20,589 nt of DNA from an uncultured Acetatifactor sp. (GTDB taxonomy: Bacteria > Bacillota > Clostridia > Lachnospirales > Lachnospiraceae): contig CAJTKW010000071.1 of the NCBI GenBank assembly GCA_910577035.1, positions 1-20,589 of the forward strand, given 5' to 3'. The stretch's first letter is position 1, and each line of letters begins with the position of its first letter. This document shows, piece by piece, positions 14,588 to 20,589 of the stretch. The position numbers were made by a program, and so were the translations under genes. The notes beneath the pieces are model-generated. The model had not been told where the DNA came from and made no database searches. It saw only the letters and a list, made by a program, of their open reading frames with translations.

Positions 14588-16156
14588 TTATTCCACGCAA
14601 TATACCGTGCTCATATCCTGCACATACACCGGATAGAAGGTATATCCCCCAAGCCTGGGACTCACCGCCAGTGTGATGGCAGGCACCTGGATAAAGGCAC
14701 TTCCCGCCTCATCACACAGTATCTGCTGCAACTGCTTATAGTATCCGGCCTTTTCTTCTGGATCCATGGCTGCCGCCGCTTTCACATACACCTCGTCATA
14801 CTCCGCATTGTCAAAATTGATGAAGTTCTTTTTAGATTCCTTCTGGAATCTGTTCATCATATATCCGGGTGTGGCATCACTGGTAAGGCCGCTGATGGTG
14901 GACTGGTACTTCCGCCCGTTGTAGCAGTCCTCCAGCCAGGCATTCCACTCCACCGGATTGATGACCGCATTGATCCCTGCCTTCTTTAACTGCTCCACAA
15001 CTACCTCCGCCGTCTGTACATGATATTCGTAGTTGGAGGGAACGGTAATCTCCAGGTCAAAACCGTCGGGATAGCCCGCATCCGCCATCAGCTCCTTTGC
15101 CTTGTCGATATTGGCTCCGGTGCCGTAGGTATCATTCAGATCCACGTAATAGCTTTGCAGCGTGGGCAGCATTGCCGTGCTGATAATTGTGGCATTGCCT
15201 CCCGCCAGGAAATCATTGATCTCATCCTTATCCAGGGCGTAACAGATTGCCTGCCTGATCCGGACATCGCTTAAAAGGGGATCGGCATTGTTTAAGTACA
15301 ACGCCTGCACCACCGCTGAGGGAGCAGACAAAATCTGGAAGCTGTCCTTCAGCTCATTTGCCTGGCTGTCCGTCAGATAGGGGTAAATGTCAATAGAACC
15401 TCCCTGCAGCTCCAGCAATGCCGTATCCGTGCTGGTGACGATCTTGAATTTCACCTCATCCAGATAGGGCAGGCCCTTCTGCCAGTAATCGCTGTTCTTC
15501 TTTACCACAATGCCCTCCTGGGGCGTATAGGACACAAAAGAAAACGGTCCGGTACCGATGGGCGTCCCGTTCTCATCCTCCCCGCTGCCTGCAGGAATGA
15601 TGGCTGCCACAAAGCTGTAGATCAGCTCCGTATTGGCACCGCCCACTGTCACCTGAACCGTTTTTTCGTCAATAATGTCTACACTTGTCAGAACCTTTAG
15701 CGATGAAATCAACGGTGTGCCGTCCAGAAGGCCGGAAGCCCTTTCCAGGGAATATTTCACATCCTCAGCCGTCACAGCACTGCCGTTATGGAACTTTACA
15801 CCCTCCCTTAAGGTGAAGGTATAGACCAGGCCATCCTCGGAAACGGTGTAATCGCTGGCAATCGCCTTCATCAGGTCCCCGTTCTTATCAGGCTTTACCA
15901 GGCCCTCAAAGATGTTAAACAGAATTTCCTTAGTTCCTGCCGCAGTTGCTTTGTGTGGGTCAAGACTGTCAATATCCTGCTGGATTCCTACAACAACGGA
16001 GCCTCCGTAGACCGGACCACCTGCCGGCTCCGAAGCAGATGGACCTGTTGAGGAATTATTCCCCGAAGACTCTCCTGTACCGTCTGAGCCGCATCCGCCC
16101 AGTACAGCCGTCGTCAGAAGCGCCGTTAAAAGTAAACTCAAAAGTTTCTTTTTCAT
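14588..16156 (-). CDS. Oligopeptide/dipeptide-binding lipoprotein (SBP family 5)
   Basis: 522 aa. It has a lipoprotein signal peptide ending in the lipobox LGGC, with C22 as the lipidated cysteine, then a Ser/Gly/Thr-rich tether (about 23-48). The mature domain has family-5 features: GGSVVVGIQQDIDSLDPH, the signature region LREGVKFHNGSAVTAEDVKYSLERA, and the late NAVINPVEWNAWL. It captures peptides or a similar solute outside the membrane and delivers them to the permeases encoded next. Substrate cannot be told from sequence; nickel, heme or glutathione are known alternatives in the family. ATG 16156 follows GAGGAGA. First gene of the operon, behind a clear promoter. Confidence 0.94.
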   Translation of the reverse strand: MKKKLLSLLLTALLTTAVLGGCGSDGTGESSGNNSSTGPSASEPAGGPVYGGSVVVGIQQDIDSLDPHKATAAGTKEILFNIFEGLVKPDKNGDLMKAIASDYTVSEDGLVYTFTLREGVKFHNGSAVTAEDVKYSLERASGLLDGTPLISSLKVLTSVDIIDEKTVQVTVGGANTELIYSFVAAIIPAGSGEDENGTPIGTGPFSFVSYTPQEGIVVKKNSDYWQKGLPYLDEVKFKIVTSTDTALLELQGGSIDIYPYLTDSQANELKDSFQILSAPSAVVQALYLNNADPLLSDVRIRQAICYALDKDEINDFLAGGNATIISTAMLPTLQSYYVDLNDTYGTGANIDKAKELMADAGYPDGFDLEITVPSNYEYHVQTAEVVVEQLKKAGINAVINPVEWNAWLEDCYNGRKYQSTISGLTSDATPGYMMNRFQKESKKNFINFDNAEYDEVYVKAAAAMDPEEKAGYYKQLQQILCDEAGSAFIQVPAITLAVSPRLGGYTFYPVYVQDMSTVYCVE

Positions 16157-16207
16157 ACTCTTCTCCTCTTCGATTCCTAAACCTCTCACTATTCGATTGT
16201 CACCATC

Positions 16208-16235
16208 ATTTTACCATACAATCCGGTATTTGCAA
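16208..16235 (-). promoter_or_regulatory. Promoter of the peptide-import operon
   Basis: TTGCAA (16235-16230), 16 nt, TAAAAT (16213-16208) on the minus strand. TGG directly before the -10 makes it an extended -10 (TGnTAAAAT). The leader to the SBP start codon is about 45 nt. Confidence 0.6.
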
Positions 16236-16283
16236 GCTTTTTTCACAGAGCACGGGATAAATTATAGCGTGCCGCTTATACCA

Positions 16284-17111
16284 TCACCCCACGCAGTTAC
16301 TCATCAGCATGGCAATGGTCATGGGGCCCACGCCCCCGGGCACCGGCGTAATGGCACTGCAGTGCGGCGCTGCCTTCTCGAAATCCACATCTCCGCAGAG
16401 CTTATTATTTTCATCCCTGTGGATGCCCACGTCAATGACCACGGCCCCTTCCTTCACATAGCTCTCGTCGATAAACTTAGGCTTGCCGATGGCCACCACC
16501 AGAATATCCGCCCGTCTGGTGACTTCCCGCAGGTTCTCTGTCCTGGAATGGCAGACTGTGACCGTGCCGTTCTCCCGCAGCAGCAGCATGGCCATGGGCT
16601 TGCCCACGATATTGCTGCGCCCCAGCACCACACATTCCTTCCCCTGGATCTCAACGCCGGACCGCTTCAGCAGCTGGATCACTCCCGCGGGGGTACAGGA
16701 CACAAAACCCGGCCTGCCGATACTTAAGTTTCCCACGTTGACAGGATGGAATCCGTCCACATCCTTGTCCGGTGAGATGGCAAGAAGTATTTTTTCCTCA
16801 TTGATATGCCCGGGCAGAGGCAGCTGAACCAGTATACCGCTGACCGACCCTTTCCCGTTCAGCTCTTCAATCAGCTTCAGCAGCTCTTCCTCCGTGGTTT
16901 CCTCCGGCAGCCCATAGCTTAAGGATTCGATACCCACATACTCGCAGGCCTTTTTCTTATTATTTACATAGACGCTGGAAGCCGGATCCGCTCCCACCTG
17001 AATCACTGCCAGACACCGGTTCTCCCCCCGGGCCTTTAGCCGGGCCATTTTTTCCTTTAATTCATCCTTGATCTCCTGCGAAATCCTCTTTCCGTCAATT
17101 ACCTGGTACAT
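16284..17111 (-). CDS. folD: Methylenetetrahydrofolate dehydrogenase / methenyltetrahydrofolate cyclohydrolase
   Basis: 275 aa, near the usual length of about 280. FolD oxidises 5,10-methylene-THF to methenyl-THF with NADP+ and hydrolyses it to 10-formyl-THF, feeding purine and formyl-Met synthesis; in clostridia it is also part of acetogenic C1 flow. Seen: YVNNKKKAC with Y48 and catalytic K52, QLPLPGHI (96-103), DVDGFHPVNVG (117-127), dinucleotide-binding GRSNIVGKP and C-terminal TPVPGGVGPMT. ATG 17111 follows GGAGG by 10 nt; the longer frame to 17168 lacks a site. It follows tcdA by 74 nt on the same strand. Confidence 0.97.
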   Translation of the reverse strand: MYQVIDGKRISQEIKDELKEKMARLKARGENRCLAVIQVGADPASSVYVNNKKKACEYVGIESLSYGLPEETTEEELLKLIEELNGKGSVSGILVQLPLPGHINEEKILLAISPDKDVDGFHPVNVGNLSIGRPGFVSCTPAGVIQLLKRSGVEIQGKECVVLGRSNIVGKPMAMLLLRENGTVTVCHSRTENLREVTRRADILVVAIGKPKFIDESYVKEGAVVIDVGIHRDENNKLCGDVDFEKAAPHCSAITPVPGGVGPMTIAMLMSNCVG

Positions 17112-17185
17112 ACCTGTATATCCTCCTTCACTGTTTTCTGATGCCGGTGGCATCTCTGCTCTTCCCATTTTCCGACATGCCGGCT

Positions 17186-17863
17186 TTACCGCAGTAAATC
17201 CTTTACCACTTCCCCCGCCAGGATCAGCCCTGCCACGGAAGGTACAAAGGACACGCTGCCGGGAACGGCTCCCGTACTGCGGGGCTCCTCCTCAGAGTAA
17301 ACCACCTTCAAAGACGGAATCCCCCTCTTCCGCAGCTCCCTGCGCATCACCCTCGCCAGGGGACAGACCTTTGTCTCATAAATATCCGCCACCCGGAAGG
17401 CTGTGGGATCCAGCTTGTTCCCTGCCCCCATGGCGCTGATAATCGGCGTTCCGGCCTCCCCGGCCTGTTCCGCCAGCATCAGCTTCCCCGACACCGTATC
17501 GATGGCGTCCACCACATAATCATACCTTCTGAAATCAAAACGTTCCGCCGTATCCGGCAGATAAAATATCCTGTGAATGCTGACCCGGCAGTCCGGATTA
17601 ATGTCCCGGACCCTGTCCCGGGCCGCCTCAACCTTAGCCTTTCCCAAGGTACTGACGGTAGCGATGATCTGCCGGTTCAGATTGCCGGGCATCACCACAT
17701 CGTTGTCTATCAGGTCCAATGCTCCCACGCCGCAGCGGGCAAGGGCCTCCACCACATACCCTCCTACGCCGCCCACGCCGAACACAGCCACCCTTGCCTT
17801 TGCCAGCCGCTCTATGCCCTCACTGCCCAGCAGCTGCTCCGTCCGCTCATACCAGCTCTCCAT
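17186..17863 (-). CDS. tcdA: tRNA threonylcarbamoyladenosine dehydratase (ThiF/E1-like)
   Basis: 225 aa. TcdA (CsdL) uses ATP to cyclise t6A37 of ANN-decoding tRNAs to ct6A. Seen: N-terminal YERTEQLLGSEGIERL, nucleotide-binding GVGGVGGYVVEAL (29-41), LIDNDVV with its acidic residue, the arginine of NLNRQI, DAIDTVSGKL, and the MGAGNKLDPTAFRVADI stretch typical of TcdA rather than MoeB or ThiF. The C-terminus PGSVSFVPSVAGLILAGEVVKDLL also fits. ATG 17863 follows GGAGA; longer frames upstream run through the neighbouring remnant gene and have no ribosome site. Confidence 0.92.
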   Translation of the reverse strand: MESWYERTEQLLGSEGIERLAKARVAVFGVGGVGGYVVEALARCGVGALDLIDNDVVMPGNLNRQIIATVSTLGKAKVEAARDRVRDINPDCRVSIHRIFYLPDTAERFDFRRYDYVVDAIDTVSGKLMLAEQAGEAGTPIISAMGAGNKLDPTAFRVADIYETKVCPLARVMRRELRKRGIPSLKVVYSEEEPRSTGAVPGSVSFVPSVAGLILAGEVVKDLLR

Positions 17864-17886
17864 ATCATTTTCTCCATACCTGTTCT

Positions 17887-18190
17887 TCATCCGGCCCGCC
17901 GCGCTTGACCGATTGGCCGCCTTTCCGCCCAGCTCTGCTTCACCGCCTCCTGCTCCGCGGAGATAAACCGCTCCGGCTTCTTCCCTACCCAGGCAATTAC
18001 CGGCCCCGGGAAGAAAGCCACCGCCGCGGTGACAATCCCGACGTCTCCCCCCAGGAAAAAGCCTGCTGCCATAAAGCAAATATCCCGGATCATTCTCACA
18101 GCCTTAAAGGGCAGTCTCTTTCACACCCAGCCCCACCATAGCCAGCCTGTTTTCAAACTTGGGCGGCCTTGCAAAACACGTCAGTTTCAT
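17887..18190 (-). pseudogene. Remnant of a YczE/YitT-like membrane protein
   Basis: A frame reading LPFKAVRMIRDICFMAAG, then FFLGGDVGIVTAAVAFFPGP (about 18120-17970) and a charged tail to 17887, looks like the last two transmembrane segments of YczE-like proteins (pattern R...D...FLLGG.IGIGT...GP). These are normally around 210 residues. Upstream, in another frame, an ATG (18190-18188) overlaps the TGA of the GGDEF-EAL gene and opens 28 codons, MKLTCFARPPKFENRL..., which stop at 18106-18104. This suits a gene that lost its central part by deletion, leaving a frameshifted scar. Family assignment is from memory of the motif pattern. The 70-aa distal frame could still be translated from GTG 18099. 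Confidence 0.55.
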
Positions 18191-20481
18191 GCCTGTACCA
18201 CCATATACATATTTTCAAATTTTTCAACCGATATGGGCCTGGAGAAATAGTATCCCTGGAATATCTCACATCCCATTTCCACCAGGAAATCTCTCTGTTC
18301 CCCGGTCTCCACACCTTCTGCAATGACGGACATACCCAGCTGTCTGGCCATGGAAATAATGGAATTCAGGATAACGCGGCTTCTTGCCTCATTTTCCGTC
18401 TTCTTTAAAAACAGCATATCTATTTTCAGAATATCCGCTTTAATATCCTTCAGCATATTCAGGGAGGAATATCCGCTCCCGAAATCATCGATCTCAATTT
18501 GGAATCCGTATTCCTGCAGGCTTGTCAGCACCGCCATGTGCATCTCCAGATCCGCCATCAGCACCGTCTCCGTGATCTCAAGCTTTAAATTTGCCGGTGA
18601 AATGCCGTACTTCTCCACCAGGCCGGTAAACTTCCTGTACAAATCGGTGTAGTAAAAATCCTTGGCAGAAATATTCACCGAAATACTCAAATCCTGACGG
18701 CCCAGGTCCTTCCACTTCTTCAGCCTGCCTGCCGCCTGCTCCCACATATACTCGTCCAGCTTAATAATCAGCCCTGTCTTCTCTGCCACGGAAATAAAGT
18801 TTACCGGCAGGATCAGTCCCTGCGCAGGATGGATCCACCTTGCCAGTGCCTCCCCTCCCCTTGCCTTGCCGTCCGCTCCCACCAGCGGCTGGAGGTACAT
18901 CTGAAACTGCCCGCCGCTGATTGCACTGTCAAACTCGCCCACAACCGCCTTTTCGTGCAGCAGACGGTTCAGCATTCCGGTATCATAGAAAACCACGTTT
19001 TTCTGATAATCCCCCTGTACGGACTCTATGGCCATGCTCGCCTTATCGTACATAACCTGGGGCGCCTCCCCGGGATCCTCTATCTTATAAACGCCCAGTA
19101 CAATATGTATCTTATAATTGCTGTCATTGATCAGATACTGCAGACGTCCTGTGCTTTTTTCAGCCAGATCGGCATTAAAATGCTCCTTCGCAATCAGCAT
19201 GGCAAAACGGTCGGCGCCGATCCTTCCCTGGATGCAGTCCTCGTAATTGCTGAATTTCAGCATCGCCGCCTGATCCACCAGCACCCTGTCCCCTGTTTCT
19301 TCGCCGAACAGGTCGTTTACCAGCTTGAAATTCTTTATATTGGTGCAGATCATAAACCTTTCCACGTCCGGTTTGCGCCGCAGGATCTGCTCCGCCTTCT
19401 GGAAGAAATATTCCCTGTTATAAAGACCGGTCAGCCTGTCATGAGTGGCAAGATACTGTTCTTCCCTGAAACGCCTGACTTCATCGGTCATATCCGTCAG
19501 CTTAAAGAATACCCCCATAACCGCATTTTTATCATCTTTAAGACGCTGATATTCCATACGGAGGCTGCGCAGGCTTCCGTCCGCCTCATGCTCTTCTTCC
19601 CATTGGGCATAGTCTTCATTACCGCCGTGGTTCTGCTGCTTCCAGTCCCTGTAATACTGCTCAAGGCGGCTGTACTTGTCCCCTTCCTCCACCCCAAACA
19701 TCTCACAGGCCCTGGCATTGGCATAGATACACCTTTCCTTAAAGTCATAGCAGACGATGCCGTTGCTGAAATCTGCCACAACATGGGAGAGCATCCCCTC
19801 CAGCAGCCCCTTTGGCGCTGCATACAGCGATCCGTAGCAGATACAGATGGCAAGCACTGCATAAAAGAACAGGGACAAATCCAGCGGATAATCCAGGGAG
19901 TAGCAGACGGCATTCACTGCCAGCACTGTGATAAAGGGTACTATCGTATAATAATACATCTTCCGATATATCCTGGACGTGCGGGCCAGCTTCCACACCA
20001 GTATGGCAAAAGCCGCAGCGGCAAGGACATAGCAGAACCCGAGATGCCAGTAATGCAGGGGCATAAACTCCGCGCTCCAGTAAGTCAGCCCCATCCCGGC
20101 ATGTACGGCAGGCTCCAGACGGAACATATGCCCCGTTCGAACATTGAGCAGCAGCGATACCGTATCCGTGATCGCATAGCCCGTAAACAAGATACGGAAA
20201 AGCGGTGTATGCAGGCGGACATCCGCGTATCTGCACACATATCCCAGCATACAGAGCAGCATCCAGTCCGTACAGACGAAATAAAGGCCGTCAAAGACCA
20301 TCGCTTCGGTCAGGCTGTCGGAAAGCAGGAAAAATATGTAACTCACCACCGCCACAATCCCCGAAACAATCAGACGGAGTATCGGGACGGAATACTCGCT
20401 TTTCTTTTTTGCGGTGACAATACCGCATCCGGCCATCACCACCAACAAGGCCGATAAAACCGCAATATACCCTGTTTCCAT
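18187..20481 (-). CDS. 7TM-PAS-GGDEF-EAL protein, probable c-di-GMP phosphodiesterase
   Basis: 764 aa. About seven membrane spans occupy residues 4-220 (7TM sensor type). A PAS-like domain follows (about 228-335, FSNGIVCYDFKERCIYANARACEMFG), then a GGDEF domain (about 343-500) and an EAL domain (about 512-760). The GGDEF site reads IGADRFAM (421-428), GADRF in place of GGDEF, so cyclase activity is probably lost. The EAL site looks intact: EALARW (544-549), NISAKD, EITET, DDFGSGYSSL (665-674), KID, EGVET and QGYYFSRP. Hydrolysis of c-di-GMP at the membrane is therefore predicted, with the degenerate GGDEF possibly a GTP-binding regulatory domain. AAAGGAGA precedes ATG 20481. Its stop overlaps the start of the remnant gene. 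Confidence 0.94.
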   Translation of the reverse strand: METGYIAVLSALLVVMAGCGIVTAKKKSEYSVPILRLIVSGIVAVVSYIFFLLSDSLTEAMVFDGLYFVCTDWMLLCMLGYVCRYADVRLHTPLFRILFTGYAITDTVSLLLNVRTGHMFRLEPAVHAGMGLTYWSAEFMPLHYWHLGFCYVLAAAAFAILVWKLARTSRIYRKMYYYTIVPFITVLAVNAVCYSLDYPLDLSLFFYAVLAICICYGSLYAAPKGLLEGMLSHVVADFSNGIVCYDFKERCIYANARACEMFGVEEGDKYSRLEQYYRDWKQQNHGGNEDYAQWEEEHEADGSLRSLRMEYQRLKDDKNAVMGVFFKLTDMTDEVRRFREEQYLATHDRLTGLYNREYFFQKAEQILRRKPDVERFMICTNIKNFKLVNDLFGEETGDRVLVDQAAMLKFSNYEDCIQGRIGADRFAMLIAKEHFNADLAEKSTGRLQYLINDSNYKIHIVLGVYKIEDPGEAPQVMYDKASMAIESVQGDYQKNVVFYDTGMLNRLLHEKAVVGEFDSAISGGQFQMYLQPLVGADGKARGGEALARWIHPAQGLILPVNFISVAEKTGLIIKLDEYMWEQAAGRLKKWKDLGRQDLSISVNISAKDFYYTDLYRKFTGLVEKYGISPANLKLEITETVLMADLEMHMAVLTSLQEYGFQIEIDDFGSGYSSLNMLKDIKADILKIDMLFLKKTENEARSRVILNSIISMARQLGMSVIAEGVETGEQRDFLVEMGCEIFQGYYFSRPISVEKFENMYMVVQA

Positions 20482-20527
20482 GCGCCGTCTCCTTTATCTG
20501 AGAACCATAAAGTTACCGTAAGCCTCC

Positions 20528-20589
20528 GGGCAGAGCCCCGGCCGCCTCCGGGAGTTTCGGGCAGAGCCACGCCCGCCTCCGGGAGTTTC
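20528..20589. repeat. 31-bp tandem repeat at the right edge
   Basis: Two adjacent 31-bp copies (20528-20558 and 20559-20589) differ at only a few central bases. Each starts GGGCAGAGCC and ends CCGCCTCCGGGAGTTTC. GCCTCCGGG also occurs at 20522-20530, directly before the first copy, so the array may continue beyond the window. It lies about 50 bp upstream of the GGDEF-EAL gene. Confidence 0.85.

Noticed and set aside
16242..16275. GCACG/CGTGC inverted repeat after folD as an intrinsic terminator
   Set aside because: It has a 5-bp stem, a 13-nt loop and no U-tract on the minus strand.
18829..20457. A 542-codon open frame on the plus strand
   Set aside because: It lies wholly antisense to the well-supported 7TM-PAS-GGDEF-EAL gene, its translation has no recognisable domain, and it has no ribosome site.

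Overview
The window reads as a moderately GC-rich Bacillota genome, most likely a gut Lachnospiraceae-type clostridium. This rests on strong GGAGG ribosome sites, DUF3990 and double-HTH/TPR regulator families, a clostridial-style lipoprotein SBP, and GTG/TTG starts. No phage, insertion sequence, tRNA, rRNA or CRISPR array is visible. Most genes lie on the minus strand. Starts given here are often shorter than the longest open frame because an internal start carries the better ribosome site.

Left part (1-5.1 kb): a DUF3990 (ADP-ribosyltransferase-like) gene running off the left edge, with its own operator-decorated promoter. A divergent HExxH metallopeptidase of unknown family carries an in-frame 30-bp minisatellite. 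A P-type Ca2+-ATPase converges on the peptidase with an 83-bp tail-to-tail overlap, and a 60-aa membrane protein follows.

Middle (5.1-10.8 kb), the most unusual part. (a) A peptide/regulator cassette: a 59-aa secreted two-cysteine peptide gene converges on, and shares its TTAA stop with, a 623-aa regulator built as HTH-TPR-HTH-TPR (RRNPP-like logic). A 14-bp element, identical and equally placed (20 nt upstream of a -10 box), precedes both the peptide gene and a second short transcript. That transcript ends at a clean terminator just upstream of the regulator promoter, so the regulator is flanked by two promoters of the same design. (b) A tight three-gene operon: soluble TPR histidine kinase, receiver-only response regulator, PIN-domain nuclease. 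It is AT-rich against its neighbours and looks like an acquired stress or defence module whose output is RNA cleavage. An unrecognised 101-aa protein sits just upstream.

Right part (10.9-20.6 kb): an oligopeptide/dipeptide ABC import operon in the order SBP lipoprotein, permease B, permease C, fused double ATPase, behind a good promoter. Upstream of it are folD, tcdA (tRNA t6A dehydratase), the deletion remnant of a YczE-like membrane protein, and a 7TM-PAS-GGDEF-EAL protein with a degenerate GGDEF site and an apparently intact EAL site. A 31-bp tandem repeat sits at the right edge.

The strongest candidates for something new are the twin-promoter peptide/regulator cassette and the TPR-kinase/receiver/PIN operon, which are adjacent to each other.
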